NCBI RefSeq assembly: GCF_025567095.1
Contig: NZ_JAOQJH010000008.1
Reading direction: 5' to 3' (one strand)
Source of the DNA: Anthropogastromicrobium aceti
Lineage (GTDB): Bacteria > Bacillota > Clostridia > Lachnospirales > Lachnospiraceae
DNA: 64,000 bases
Positions 41,832 through 51,801 of this stretch are shown here, one piece after another (the stretch's first letter is position 1; each line of letters opens with the position of its first letter). A model generated the notes under the pieces. It saw only the letters and a program-made list of their open reading frames with translations. It was not told the origin of the DNA and did not search any database. A program made the translations under genes and the position numbers.

Positions 41832-44735
41832 ATGGATATAACGAAAATACCGCAGTATGAGCTGCTTGAACATCATTATGTCAGGGAGCTTGAAAGTGAG
41901 GGATATCTGATGCGCCACAAAAAGACAGGCGCACGTGTCTTTATACTGGAAAATGATGACAACAATAAAGTATTTAACATTGCATTTAGAACTGTTCCGA
42001 CAGACAGCACAGGTGTGGCTCATATTATTGAGCACACTGTGCTTTGCGGATCTGACCGCTACCCGGTCAAGGATCCGTTTGTTGAGCTGGCAAAGGGATC
42101 TTTAAATACATTTTTAAATGCAATGACATATTCAGATAAGACAATGTATCCTCTTGCAAGCACAAATGATAAGGATTTCTTTAATTTGATGTCTGTCTAT
42201 ATGGACGGTGTCTTTCATCCAAATATCACAAAAGAGAGAAAGATTTTCGAGCAGGAGGGCTGGCACTATGAGATGGACAGTCCGGATGGTGAGCTGACAT
42301 ACAACGGCGTTGTGTATAATGAGATGAAGGGCGCTTTCTCAAGTGCAGACGAGATTCTTGGCCGTCAGGTGAAGGCTGCACTTTATCCTGACACGACATA
42401 TGCATATGAGTCAGGCGGAGATCCAGAATTTATCACAGATCTGACATATGAGTCATATCTGGAGTTTTATCATACTTATTATCATCCTTCAAACAGCTAT
42501 ATTTATCTGTATGGTGATCTTGATATGGAAAAAGCACTCAATTGGATGGATCATGAGTACTTAAGTCATTACGAGAAAAAAGAGATTGACTCAGCAGTTA
42601 CACTTCAAAAGCCGTTCAACAAGATGAAGGAGATTTCGCTGTGCTATGCAGCTTCTGAGGATGACGATGAGGGTACTTATTTTACATGGTCAAAGGTTGT
42701 GTCAAATGCACTTGATCTTGAAAAGTATCTTGCATTTCAGGTTTTAGAGTATGTTCTTCTTGATGCACCTGGTGCGCCTCTTAAACAGGCACTTCTTGAT
42801 GCTGGAATCGGTGTAGATATTTATGGAGGCTTCGAGGATGGTATTTTGCAGCCATCATTTGAGGTTACTACAAAAGGTGCCAGACAAGAGCAAAGAGAAG
42901 TCTTTGTGGAGACAATTGAGGCAACGTTAAGAAAGCTTGCAGAGGAAGGCTTACAGAAGCGTTCACTTCTTGCTGGTTTAAACAGTTTACAGTTTCGCTT
43001 AAAAGAAGGCGATTTTGGCCGTTGGCCGAAAGGTCTTATGTATGGACTGGATCTTTTTGACAGCTGGCTTTATGATGACAATGCTGCATTTTTGCTTTTA
43101 GAGACGCAGGATGCGATGGATGAACTCTACAAAAAGGCAGAGGGAAACTATTTTGAGCAGTTGATAAAAGAGTGTCTGATTGACAATTCATTTGGTGTTG
43201 TGGCAATGGCTGTGCCAAAGGTTGGTCTTGATGCTGAAAATGAAGAAAAGACAGCAGAGAAGCTTCGTGTTTATAAAGATTCTCTCTCAAAAGAAGAGAT
43301 TGAAGAAATTGTGCGTCACACAAAGGAGTTAAAGGAATATCAGGAAACTCCAAGCACGAAAGAAGAGCTTGAGACTATTCCTATGCTGACACGCGCAGAT
43401 ATTAAGCGTGATGTGCTGCCGCTTTACAATGAAGAGCGAAGCATGGATGGAGTGAAGGTATTATTTCACGAGATGTCAACAAAAAAGATCGGCTATTTGG
43501 AGCTTGTATTTGATGCTGATTTTGCAGATCTTTCAGAGCTTCCATATCTGTCTTTATTAAAACAGATTTTAGGTGTTGTAGCAGCAGGAGAATACAGCTA
43601 TACAGAGCTGATGGATGAGGTTAATATTCATACGGGCGGCATTGATCCGGGCTTTGTTGTGCTGCAGCCAGAGACAGGAAGACCAACTGTGCGTTTCTCC
43701 TTCCGCATAAAGGCATTTTATCATGAGCTTGAGACAGCAGTTAACCTTACAGCTAAGATGATGTATCAGTCTGATCTTGCAAATGAGAAGCGTCTGTTAG
43801 AGATAATCGGTGAGACGCGTTCACAGCTGTATGAGCGCCTAAAGAGTGCTGGACATAATACGTCAATCAAGAGGGCATCCTCCTATCACAGTGAGTCAGG
43901 CTACTTAAATGAGATTATGACGGGTATTTCGTTCTATGAATTTTTAAATGATTTGTATGATCACTTCGAAGAACGAAAGGGTATGATAATTGAGAAGCTG
44001 CGCGCTGTCAGCAATCAACTGTTTAATAAAAGAGCGCTTCTTGTCAGCTTTACTGCAGATAAGGAAGGCTATGATGTTTTGAAAAAGGCAATGGATACGT
44101 TTATCAGGCAGATGCCAGATGAGCCTTTTGTAAAAGCAGATTGGAATATGCCGCTTGAAAAGAAAAATGAGGGCATATGCTGTGCATCACAGATTCAATT
44201 TGTGGGAAGAACAGGCAATTATAAGGATGCCGGGCTGCCATTTAGAGGATCACTTCTTGTGCTGCAAAACATCTTAAATTATGATTATCTTTGGATACGT
44301 CTGCGCGTCAAGGGCGGTGCTTATGGCTGTATGTCCGGTTTTGGACGTGATGGTGACTGTTATATGGTATCTTATCTTGATCCTAAGCTTGCCGAAACAA
44401 ATGAAGTATATGATAAGCTTCCAGAATATCTTGAGCAGTTTGATCAGGATGAGAGGAGTATGGACCGATATGTTATAGGAGCAATTAGTGAGATGGATAT
44501 TCCGAAAAATCCAGCAGCGCTTGGTGTGCGTGGTCTTACTGCGTATTTAAGTGGAATCACAAGAGAGCAGCTTCAAAAGGAGCGAGATGAAGTGATTGAT
44601 ACAGATGCCAAGGAAATTCGTGCACTTGTGCCGTATGCGAAAGCGGTACTTTCTAATAATTGCCTTTGCGTAGTTGGAAATGAAAACAAGATAAAAGAAA
44701 ACAGCTCACTTTTTACAACGGTACGATCATTGTAG
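41832..44735 (+). CDS. M16C zinc metalloprotease (presequence-protease-like)
   Basis: 967 residues. The inverted zinc motif HxxEH is H64-I-I-E67-H68 (GVAHIIEHTVLCGS), with the second glutamate about 75 residues later in the NGVVYNEMKGAF region. The four-domain layout, including the M16C-associated middle domain and the Arg/Tyr substrate site near the C terminus (RLRVKGGAYGCMSGFGRDG), matches PreP/Cym1-like peptidases, which degrade short unstructured peptides in a closed chamber. There is no signal peptide, so it is cytoplasmic. It lies between the U32 gene and era. Confidence 0.92.
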   Translation: MDITKIPQYELLEHHYVRELESEGYLMRHKKTGARVFILENDDNNKVFNIAFRTVPTDSTGVAHIIEHTVLCGSDRYPVKDPFVELAKGSLNTFLNAMTYSDKTMYPLASTNDKDFFNLMSVYMDGVFHPNITKERKIFEQEGWHYEMDSPDGELTYNGVVYNEMKGAFSSADEILGRQVKAALYPDTTYAYESGGDPEFITDLTYESYLEFYHTYYHPSNSYIYLYGDLDMEKALNWMDHEYLSHYEKKEIDSAVTLQKPFNKMKEISLCYAASEDDDEGTYFTWSKVVSNALDLEKYLAFQVLEYVLLDAPGAPLKQALLDAGIGVDIYGGFEDGILQPSFEVTTKGARQEQREVFVETIEATLRKLAEEGLQKRSLLAGLNSLQFRLKEGDFGRWPKGLMYGLDLFDSWLYDDNAAFLLLETQDAMDELYKKAEGNYFEQLIKECLIDNSFGVVAMAVPKVGLDAENEEKTAEKLRVYKDSLSKEEIEEIVRHTKELKEYQETPSTKEELETIPMLTRADIKRDVLPLYNEERSMDGVKVLFHEMSTKKIGYLELVFDADFADLSELPYLSLLKQILGVVAAGEYSYTELMDEVNIHTGGIDPGFVVLQPETGRPTVRFSFRIKAFYHELETAVNLTAKMMYQSDLANEKRLLEIIGETRSQLYERLKSAGHNTSIKRASSYHSESGYLNEIMTGISFYEFLNDLYDHFEERKGMIIEKLRAVSNQLFNKRALLVSFTADKEGYDVLKKAMDTFIRQMPDEPFVKADWNMPLEKKNEGICCASQIQFVGRTGNYKDAGLPFRGSLLVLQNILNYDYLWIRLRVKGGAYGCMSGFGRDGDCYMVSYLDPKLAETNEVYDKLPEYLEQFDQDERSMDRYVIGAISEMDIPKNPAALGVRGLTAYLSGITREQLQKERDEVIDTDAKEIRALVPYAKAVLSNNCLCVVGNENKIKENSSLFTTVRSL

Positions 44736-44762
44736 TTTGCTACACTGGAAAGGAAATAAAAT

Positions 44763-45668
44763 ATGGAAAAACAGAAAAAATCAGGCTTTATTGCACTGGT
44801 CGGACGTCCAAACGTGGGAAAGTCCACGTTGATGAATCATCTGATTGGACAAAAGATTGCGATCACATCAAGAAAGCCTCAGACAACGAGAAATCAGATC
44901 CGCACCGTCTATACAGATGAGCGCGGTCAGGCCGTTTTTCTGGATACGCCTGGCATCCATAAGGCACAGAATCGTCTGGGCACATATATGGTAGAGGTTG
45001 CGCAGAAAACATTTTCACAGGCTGACATTGTCATGTGGCTTGTTGAGCCGACCACCTTTATCGGAAGAGGCGAACAAGAGATTGCAAAGAAGCTTCGCCA
45101 GCTCAAGTGTCCTGTCTTTTTGATCGTCAACAAGACTGATACAGTAAAGAAGGAAGCAGTGGCAGAGTGCATCAAGGCATACCGTCAAATTGCAGACTTT
45201 AATGAGGTGGTAGCCGTTTCTGCACTTAGAAGTGTCAATACAGATACACTGCTTGATACTGTATTTCGTTATCTGCCGTATGGCCCAATGTATTATGATG
45301 AGGATACTGTCACTGATCAGCCAATGCGTCAGATTGCAGCAGAGATGATTCGAGAGAAGGCACTTAGACGTCTTCAGGAAGAAATTCCGCACGGCATTGC
45401 AGTTACAATCGAGCAGATGAAAGAGCGCCCGGATGGCTCTGTGATGGATATCGAAGCATCCATTATATGTGAGCGTGAGTCTCATAAGGGAATCATTATC
45501 GGCAAGGGCGGCTCGATGCTAAAAGCAATCGGAAGTGATGCACGTCGTGACATCGAAGACATGCTTGAGATGAAGGTTAATTTAAAGCTGTTTGTCAAGG
45601 TGCGTAAGGACTGGCGCGACAGCGACCTTTACATGAAGAACTTTGGATATCACGAGGACGAGAAGTAA
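44763..45668 (+). CDS. era: GTPase Era
   Basis: 301 residues. It is a ribosome-biogenesis GTPase binding the 3' end of 16S rRNA. G1 GRPNVGKST, G3 DTPGIHKAQNRLG, G4 NKTD, then the KH domain with IIGKGGSMLKAIG. GGAAAGG precedes the ATG. It is followed after 20 bp by recO, a common order. Confidence 0.97.
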   Translation: MEKQKKSGFIALVGRPNVGKSTLMNHLIGQKIAITSRKPQTTRNQIRTVYTDERGQAVFLDTPGIHKAQNRLGTYMVEVAQKTFSQADIVMWLVEPTTFIGRGEQEIAKKLRQLKCPVFLIVNKTDTVKKEAVAECIKAYRQIADFNEVVAVSALRSVNTDTLLDTVFRYLPYGPMYYDEDTVTDQPMRQIAAEMIREKALRRLQEEIPHGIAVTIEQMKERPDGSVMDIEASIICERESHKGIIIGKGGSMLKAIGSDARRDIEDMLEMKVNLKLFVKVRKDWRDSDLYMKNFGYHEDEK

Positions 45669-45688
45669 GCTTATAGAAAGGAAAACAA

Positions 45689-46462
45689 ATGGATACCGTA
45701 ACAGTGAACGGAATGGTTCTGTCTGCCATGCCAATAGGTGAATATGACAGGCGAATTGTGCTTTTGACAACAGATCTTGGGCGAATCAGCGCATTTGTGC
45801 GTGGGGCAAGACGGCCAAACAGTTCGCTGTTAGCTGCGGCACGTCCATTTTCCATGGGTATATTTACACTGCATGCCGGACGAGATTCGTACACAGTACA
45901 GACTGCTTCAATAAAGGAGTATTTTGAGGCAGTCAGCTCTGACGTGACTAAGATGGCATATGGCTGCTATTTCCTTGAGGCAGCATGTTTTGCCTCAGAG
46001 GAAAATGATGATGGAAGAGAATTGCTGAATCTTCTTTATTTCTCATTAAAGGCATTGGAGAATCAGGCTATTCCAGATGAGCTTGTGCGTCTTGTTTATG
46101 AGCTTCGTCTGTTTTTAGTGATGGGTGTTTATCCGCAGGTATTTGAGTGCAGTGTATGTAAAAGCAAACTCACAAAAGGCTGGCTGTCTGTCGAGCGGGG
46201 AAATTGTGTCTGTGAAGAATGTGCAAAAAGAAAAAATGAGGCACATACATCGGCGCGTCTTTATCTGGATGAATCAGCTATGTATACGCTTCAGTATATT
46301 CTGACGGCTCCAATCGGCAGACTTTACACATTCTGTCTTGAAGAGCCAGTTAAGCGTACACTTTATGATCTGACAGTGAAATGGCGCAGACGATACTTTT
46401 CAAGAGAGTTTAAATCATTGCAGGTTCTTGAGGAGATGGTGCACTTTATGGGCACTTTGTAA
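45689..46462 (+). CDS. recO: DNA repair protein RecO
   Basis: 257 residues. It loads RecA with RecR and anneals single strands. The N-terminal OB fold is GMVLSAMPIGEYDRRIVLLT; the zinc module uses CSVCKSKL and CVCEEC (four cysteines). GAAAGGA precedes the ATG. Confidence 0.94.
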   Translation: MDTVTVNGMVLSAMPIGEYDRRIVLLTTDLGRISAFVRGARRPNSSLLAAARPFSMGIFTLHAGRDSYTVQTASIKEYFEAVSSDVTKMAYGCYFLEAACFASEENDDGRELLNLLYFSLKALENQAIPDELVRLVYELRLFLVMGVYPQVFECSVCKSKLTKGWLSVERGNCVCEECAKRKNEAHTSARLYLDESAMYTLQYILTAPIGRLYTFCLEEPVKRTLYDLTVKWRRRYFSREFKSLQVLEEMVHFMGTL

Positions 46463-46547
46463 GCCATTTTGCCTGCTTTTTATGTGATTAGAGCAGATTG
46501 CTGACACATTTGTAAAGAAATGTTAAAGAAATAGGAAGATTTTATAC

Positions 46548-46576
46548 TTGAAATATTCGCCAAGATACCATAGAAT
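46548..46576 (+). promoter_or_regulatory. Promoter of lipoprotein gene
   Basis: TTGAAA (46548-46553), 17 bp, TAGAAT (46571-46576), 54 bp before the start. Confidence 0.6.
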
Positions 46577-46630
46577 GTATAAAAGATAAGTCTCTGCCGA
46601 AAAGAGGCAGTAATGAGAGGAAAGAAAAGT

Positions 46631-47314
46631 ATGAGAAACAGGATGATACGGATAAAAATAGCCAGTCTTATGGCAGGGCTTGTGGCGGCGGTCAGTTTAG
46701 AAGGCTGTGGATTGTTTACGAAGTCATATGACTTCACAGAAGCCGAAAACAGCATTTACGTGGAAGACAATGCTACAATCCGTGCTGCCATGATTTCTGA
46801 CTTTGATAAGGATTACTACAGTATCGACGAGCTTGCAGGTGTGGCACAGCAGGAGGCGCTGTCTTTCAACAAAAATGTGTATGACTGCTCCTATTATAGC
46901 TATGATCAGATGACAAAGGAAGAAAAAGAAAGTATTCTTCTTCCAGTGTGCTACGAAAAGGCAGTAGTGAAGGACAAAAAAGCAAGCGTCGTATTTACGT
47001 ATGCAAATGGTGATACCTATACAGGCTTTAATTCTGCTGAGATTCAAAATGCCGGTGGAAGCAAGCTTTACACATCACAGCTTGGCAGCAGTACCATGGC
47101 ACTTAGCGGCGATTTTGTCACAAGCGATGGTCAAAAGCATATCAGCAATGAAGATTTGATGAAAAAGACAGATTATTGTCTTGTGTACGCAGATTACCCT
47201 GTAACTGTATTTGGTGAGCATGATATTGCATATGTTTCTCCAAATGTTACAGTTCTGGCATCAAACTGTGCCCAGATCACTGGCAATGACGGTGGGTATA
47301 TCATTTTCAAGTAG
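46631..47314 (+). CDS. Putative lipoprotein, function unknown
   Basis: 227 residues. A basic, hydrophobic leader ends in the lipobox LEGC (VSLEGCGLF), so the mature protein is probably lipid-anchored outside the membrane. The rest is acidic and tyrosine-rich (DFDKDYYSIDELAGVAQQEA; YDCSYYSYDQMTKEEKESIL), with a beta-rich C-terminal half. I do not recognise a domain. GAGGAAAG serves the ATG at 46631 and makes the earlier in-frame ATG at 46613 unlikely. It has its own promoter between recO and glyQS. Confidence 0.7.
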   Translation: MRNRMIRIKIASLMAGLVAAVSLEGCGLFTKSYDFTEAENSIYVEDNATIRAAMISDFDKDYYSIDELAGVAQQEALSFNKNVYDCSYYSYDQMTKEEKESILLPVCYEKAVVKDKKASVVFTYANGDTYTGFNSAEIQNAGGSKLYTSQLGSSTMALSGDFVTSDGQKHISNEDLMKKTDYCLVYADYPVTVFGEHDIAYVSPNVTVLASNCAQITGNDGGYIIFK

Positions 47315-47388
47315 TCACAGTGAGCAAAGCGCAATCTTTCGTTTTGCGAACAGTAACTTTATAAAACATTTTTGGAGGAAGAACGATT

Positions 47389-48777
47389 ATGGAAAAGACA
47401 TTAGAGAAAATTGTAGCTCTTGCAAAGTCCAGAGGCTTTGTATATCCAGGATCTGAGATTTACGGCGGTCTGGCAAATACATGGGATTATGGTAATCTCG
47501 GTGTTGAACTTAAGAATAATGTAAAAAAGGCATGGTGGCAGAAGTTTGTTACTGGCAATCCTTATAATGTAGGTGTAGACTGTGCAATCCTGATGAACCC
47601 ACAGACATGGGTAGCTTCAGGTCATCTGGGCGGTTTCTCTGATCCGTTAATGGACTGTAAGTGCTGCCATGAGCGTTTCCGTGCTGATAAGCTGATTGAG
47701 GATTACTATGCCGAGCAGGGACAGGAGCCGGAAAAGCCAATCGACGGCTGGACAACACAGGAGATGAAGGATTTCATCGATGAGAAGAATATTTGCTGTC
47801 CGACATGCGGAAAGCATGATTTCACTGATATTCGTCAGTTTAATTTGATGTTTAAGACATTCCAGGGTGTTACTGAGGATGCAAAGAATACCGTATATCT
47901 TCGTCCGGAGACTGCACAAGGTATCTTCGTAAACTTCAAAAATGTACAGAGAACATCACGTAAGAAGCTTCCATTTGGTATTGGCCAGATCGGAAAGTCC
48001 TTCCGTAACGAGATTACACCAGGAAACTTTACATTCCGTACAAGAGAGTTCGAGCAGATGGAGTTAGAGTTCTTCTGTGAGCCAGGTACTGATCTTGAGT
48101 GGTTCCAGTATTGGCGTCAGTACTGCATCGACTGGTTAAAGAGCCTTGGCATCAAGGAAGACGAGATGCGTGCAAGAGATCATTCTCCTGAGGAGCTGTG
48201 CTTCTATTCTAAGGGAACAACTGATATCGAGTTCTTATTCCCGTTTGGATGGGGTGAGCTTTGGGGTATCGCAGACCGTACCGATTACGATTTAACTCAG
48301 CATCAGAACACATCTGGTGAGGATATGACCTACTTTGATGATGAGAAGAAGGAGCGTTACATTCCATATGTTATCGAGCCATCTCTTGGAGCTGACCGTG
48401 TAACACTGGCATTCCTTTGTGCAGCATATGACGAGGAAGAGTTAGAGGGCGGCGATGTTCGTACTGTTCTTCATTTCCATCCGGCACTGGCACCAGTAAA
48501 GATCGGTGTGCTTCCGCTTTCTAAGAAGCTTAATGATGGTGCTATGAAGGTATATGAGCAGCTTATCAAAAAGTACAACTGTGAGTTTGATGACCGCGGT
48601 GCAATTGGAAAGCGTTACAGAAGACAGGATGAGATCGGAACACCGTTCTGCATCACCTATGACTTTGATTCTGAGACTGATGGCTGCGTAACTGTTCGTG
48701 ATCGTGATACCATGAAGCAGGAGCGTGTTGCTATTGCAGATCTTAAGGCATATTTCGAAGAAAAGTTTGATTTCTAA
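47389..48777 (+). CDS. glyQS: Glycyl-tRNA synthetase, single-chain type
   Basis: 462 residues, the alpha2 class II form. LEKIVALAKSRGFVYPGSEIYGG is the family start; class II motif 2 is FRNEITPGNFTFRTREFEQME and motif 3 is EPSLGADRVTLAFL. The C-terminal anticodon-binding domain includes APVKIGVLPLSK. GGAGG precedes the ATG. Only 74 bp separate it from the lipoprotein gene, with no T-box. A strong terminator follows. Confidence 0.97.
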   Translation: MEKTLEKIVALAKSRGFVYPGSEIYGGLANTWDYGNLGVELKNNVKKAWWQKFVTGNPYNVGVDCAILMNPQTWVASGHLGGFSDPLMDCKCCHERFRADKLIEDYYAEQGQEPEKPIDGWTTQEMKDFIDEKNICCPTCGKHDFTDIRQFNLMFKTFQGVTEDAKNTVYLRPETAQGIFVNFKNVQRTSRKKLPFGIGQIGKSFRNEITPGNFTFRTREFEQMELEFFCEPGTDLEWFQYWRQYCIDWLKSLGIKEDEMRARDHSPEELCFYSKGTTDIEFLFPFGWGELWGIADRTDYDLTQHQNTSGEDMTYFDDEKKERYIPYVIEPSLGADRVTLAFLCAAYDEEELEGGDVRTVLHFHPALAPVKIGVLPLSKKLNDGAMKVYEQLIKKYNCEFDDRGAIGKRYRRQDEIGTPFCITYDFDSETDGCVTVRDRDTMKQERVAIADLKAYFEEKFDF

Positions 48778-48794
48778 AGAGTTTTGCAACTAAA

Positions 48795-48844
48795 CCCAAA
48801 GGCGGGTACCGGAGAAATCCGGCCTGTCTTTGGGCTTTTTTTTT
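48795..48844 (+). terminator. Intrinsic terminator after glyQS
   Basis: CCCAAAG (48795-48801) pairs with CTTTGGG (to 48834), with an inner CCGG-AGAAAT-CCGG stem, followed by a run of nine T. Confidence 0.92.
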
Positions 48845-48963
48845 ATGTGCAATATGAACGGAAGAGAAAGAAAAAAATCGGAACTTTGCCACTTTACCAT
48901 AGCGCATTGTATAAATACACAAAAACACGCTAAAAAATTTATTTTATTTTTAAAAAACACATA
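48845..48963. other. AT-rich spacer before the gdhA promoter
   Basis: No gene seen. The stretch is strongly AT-rich (48930-48960) and could serve as an UP-element-like region for the promoter that follows. Confidence 0.3.
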
Positions 48964-49174
48964 TTGACGTAATTTAATTCATGTAGTACCATATACATGT
49001 CGGTTTTCAAAGCCGGTAACAAAAATCCACCCGATCGACATCAGTGCATTTGACATCTCTGGGTTTCGGGTGGGCAGGTAGAGTAGAGTGAAAATCAGCA
49101 TTCACTCCGATGTCCGAAAAATAGAGTTGGATATTGTAAGAGGTCGCTCCAGAGCGGCAGATTGAGAGGTCATA
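48964..49174 (+). promoter_or_regulatory. Promoter with operator-like dyad and structured leader of gdhA
   Basis: TTGACG (48964-48969), 17 bp, TACCAT (48987-48992). An inverted repeat CATGTA-N8-TACATG (48980-48999) covers the -10 box. The ~170-nt leader has several hairpins: CGGTTT/AAGCCG (49001-49015), CCACCCGA (49027-49034) with TCGGGTGG (49066-49073), and AGTGAA (49087-49092) with TTCACT (49101-49106). It does not match a glutamine riboswitch motif that I can recall. Confidence 0.5.
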
Positions 49175-50509
49175 ATGTCTTACGTAGATGAAGTGCTGCA
49201 GAAGGTTGCAGAGAAGAATCCAGGCGAGAAAGAGTTTCAGCAGGCAGTTAAGGAAGTTCTTGATTCCCTTCGTCCGGTAATTGAGGCAAATGAGGAGCAG
49301 TACCGCAAAGATGCTTTGCTTGAAAGAATGACAGAGCCAGAGCGTATTATTACATTCCGTGTACCGTGGGTAGATGACAACGGACAGGCTCATGTAAATA
49401 GAGGTTTCCGTGTACAGTTTAACAGTGCAATCGGACCGTACAAGGGTGGACTTCGTCTTCACCCATCTGTAAATCTTGGTATTATCAAGTTCCTTGGTTT
49501 TGAGCAGACCTTTAAGAACTCACTGACAGGACTTCCAATCGGAGGCGGCAAGGGTGGTTCTGATTTTGACCCGAAGGGCAAGTCAGACCGTGAAATTATG
49601 AAATTCTGCCAGAGCTTTATGACAGAGCTGTATCGTCACATTGGCGCAGATACAGATGTACCGGCTGGTGACATTGGTGTAGGCGGAAGAGAGATTGGCT
49701 ATCTGTATGGACAGTATAAGAGACTGACTGGTCTGTACGAGGGCGTTTTAACTGGTAAGGGTCTGACATACGGTGGTTCTCTTGCAAGAACAGAGGCTAC
49801 TGGTTATGGTCTTGTATATATGGTTCGCGAGATGCTGTTAAATGCAGGTATGACCATGGAAGGAAAGACAGTTGCTGTTTCCGGTTCAGGAAATGTTGCA
49901 ATTTACACAACTGAGAAGGCTCAGCAGTATGGCATGAAGGTTGTTACATTAAGTGATTCTAACGGTTGGATTTATGATCCAAACGGCATTGATCTTGACC
50001 TTGTAAAGCAGATCAAGGAAGTTCGCCGCGGAAGAATCAAAGAGTACGCAGAAGCAAAGCCGGGTGTTGAGTATCATGAAGGCAAGGGTGTATGGAGCGT
50101 TAAGTGTGATATTGCACTTCCATGCGCAACTCAGAATGAGTTAGACCTTGAGGATGCAAAGCAGTTAAAGGCAAATGGATGCTTCCTTGTAGCAGAGGGT
50201 GCAAACATGCCATCCACCAGAGAGGCAACAGACTTCTTCTTAGAGAGTGGAATGATGTTCATGCCAGGAAAGGCTGCAAACGCAGGCGGTGTTGCAACAT
50301 CTGCACTTGAAATGAGCCAGAATAGCGAGAGACTTTCCTGGACATTCGAGGAAGTAGACGAGAAGCTGCACAACATCATGATCAATATCTTCAAGAAGGT
50401 AGACGAAGCAGCAAAGAAATACGGCTACGAAGGAAACTATGTAATGGGTGCAAACATCGCAGGTTTCGAGAAGGTCGTAGAAGCTATGAACGCACAGGGT
50501 ATTGTATAA
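49175..50509 (+). CDS. gdhA: NADP-type glutamate dehydrogenase
   Basis: 444 residues, the hexameric bacterial size. It interconverts 2-oxoglutarate plus ammonium and glutamate. GPYKGGLRLHPSVNLGIIKFLGFEQ is the substrate-binding signature with the family's lysines; GGGKGGSDFDPKG contains the catalytic lysine region; SGSGNVAIYTTEKA is the nucleotide fold. The serine in LSDSN after the second strand fits NADP preference. TGAGAGG precedes the ATG. It is flanked by a structured leader and a terminator. Confidence 0.96.
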   Translation: MSYVDEVLQKVAEKNPGEKEFQQAVKEVLDSLRPVIEANEEQYRKDALLERMTEPERIITFRVPWVDDNGQAHVNRGFRVQFNSAIGPYKGGLRLHPSVNLGIIKFLGFEQTFKNSLTGLPIGGGKGGSDFDPKGKSDREIMKFCQSFMTELYRHIGADTDVPAGDIGVGGREIGYLYGQYKRLTGLYEGVLTGKGLTYGGSLARTEATGYGLVYMVREMLLNAGMTMEGKTVAVSGSGNVAIYTTEKAQQYGMKVVTLSDSNGWIYDPNGIDLDLVKQIKEVRRGRIKEYAEAKPGVEYHEGKGVWSVKCDIALPCATQNELDLEDAKQLKANGCFLVAEGANMPSTREATDFFLESGMMFMPGKAANAGGVATSALEMSQNSERLSWTFEEVDEKLHNIMINIFKKVDEAAKKYGYEGNYVMGANIAGFEKVVEAMNAQGIV

Positions 50510-50535
50510 TCCTCCCAACATAATAAATATATTAA

Positions 50536-50565
50536 TAAGAGCCGGGCAGTGCTGCCCGGCTCTTA
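50536..50565 (+). terminator. Intrinsic terminator after gdhA
   Basis: A 14-bp perfect stem, TAAGAGCCGGGCAG (50536-50549) with CTGCCCGGCTCTTA (50552-50565), followed by TTGTT. Confidence 0.85.
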
Positions 50566-50604
50566 TTGTTCCCAAAATTTTCACATTTTTTTTTCACAAA
50601 TGTA

Positions 50605-50667
50605 TTGACAATACGTCCCGATAGTGCTATTTTATAATCGTTAGCACTCAGGGATGATGAGTGCTAA
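50605..50667 (+). promoter_or_regulatory. Heat-shock promoter with CIRCE operator
   Basis: TTGACA (50605-50610), with -10 candidates TATTTT (50629-50634, 18-bp spacing) or TATAAT (50633-50638). CIRCE follows at 50641-50667: TTAGCACTC, nine bases, GAGTGCTAA, a perfect HrcA-binding inverted repeat. It controls hrcA-grpE-dnaK-dnaJ. Confidence 0.95.
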
Positions 50668-50695
50668 TAGAAACAAAGGAAAAGGAAGTGAGCTT

Positions 50696-51748
50696 GTGGA
50701 ACTAGATGACAGAAAATGGAAGATTTTTACAGCAATCATTAAAAATTATCTGGAGACTGGTGAACCGGTAGGCTCACGGACGATTTCTAAGTACACGGAC
50801 TTAAACTTAAGTTCAGCCACGATTAGAAATGAGATGGCAGATCTTGAGGAGATGGGGCTTATCATTCAGCCACATACATCTGCCGGACGAATCCCGTCGG
50901 ATAAGGGCTATCGCCTGTATGTGGATCATCTGATGAAGACACGTGAAAAGGAAAACAATGAGCTTCAGGAAGTTGTAGTCAAGAGAGTAGACCGGCTTGA
51001 GCTTTTGCTAAAGCAGATGGTTAAGGTTCTTGCAGCAAATACCAATTATGCGACGATGATTACAGGACCGCAGGTTGGTACAAATAAGCTTAAGTTTTTA
51101 CAGCTTTCACGAATGGAGGAAGGAAAGCTTTTAGCCGTTATCGTAGTCGAAGGAAATCTTGTAAAGAACACGATTTTAAATATCGAAAGCGACATCAGCG
51201 AGGAAGAACTTCTTAAATTAAATGTCCTCATTAACAGCGCCTTGAATGGGTTGACGATAGACCAGATTAATCTGGGAATCATCACACAGCTAAAGGAGCA
51301 GGCAGGAGATTACAGCTGCGTTGTAGGAAGTGTGCTTGAGGCGGTCGCAGAGGCGATCAAACATGAATCGGCACCGGTAATTTATACGAGCGGTGCAAAT
51401 AATATATTCCGTTACCCAGAACTTTCGGATGAGAAAAATGCACAGCGTCTGATTTCCACATTTGAGGAAAAGGAGGAGCTTGCAAAGCTGCTTGAGGATA
51501 ATTTAGATAAGAACTCGGAGAGCGGTTCACAGAGCAATTCGGGCATTCAGGTTTATATCGGTGAGGAGAACGGCATGCAGGATATGAAGGACTGCAGCGT
51601 AGTAACCGCAAGATATGATTTGGGTGATGGCGTTCAGGGAACTCTTGGTGTGGTAGGACCAAAGCGTATGGATTACGAAAAGGTTGTAGGCACATTGAAG
51701 AATTTAAGAGATCAGCTGGATGCAATTTATAAAAAAAATGAACCTTAG
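50696..51748 (+). CDS. hrcA: Heat-inducible transcription repressor
   Basis: 350 residues. It binds CIRCE and represses its own operon. The N-terminal winged helix reads YLETGEPVGSRTISK and SSATIRNEMADLEEMGLI, then QPHTSAGRIPSDKGYRLYVD. GTG at 50696 with AAGGAAG upstream aligns with the normal family start; the ATG at 50654 lies inside CIRCE and is rejected. Confidence 0.95.
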   Translation: MELDDRKWKIFTAIIKNYLETGEPVGSRTISKYTDLNLSSATIRNEMADLEEMGLIIQPHTSAGRIPSDKGYRLYVDHLMKTREKENNELQEVVVKRVDRLELLLKQMVKVLAANTNYATMITGPQVGTNKLKFLQLSRMEEGKLLAVIVVEGNLVKNTILNIESDISEEELLKLNVLINSALNGLTIDQINLGIITQLKEQAGDYSCVVGSVLEAVAEAIKHESAPVIYTSGANNIFRYPELSDEKNAQRLISTFEEKEELAKLLEDNLDKNSESGSQSNSGIQVYIGEENGMQDMKDCSVVTARYDLGDGVQGTLGVVGPKRMDYEKVVGTLKNLRDQLDAIYKKNEP

Positions 51749-51801
51749 GTCAGGCCTGAGGAAAGATCCTGAAAAACAGGAGATAGAAAGGCGGATGTAT
51801 C

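Noticed and set aside
41319..42035. 238-residue open frame on the minus strand
   Set aside because: It is antisense to the U32 gene and the start of the M16C gene, has no ribosome binding site and a cysteine/isoleucine-rich shadow composition.
47315..47388. T-box riboswitch before glyQS
   Set aside because: The gap is 74 bp and has no T-box sequence or specifier stem.
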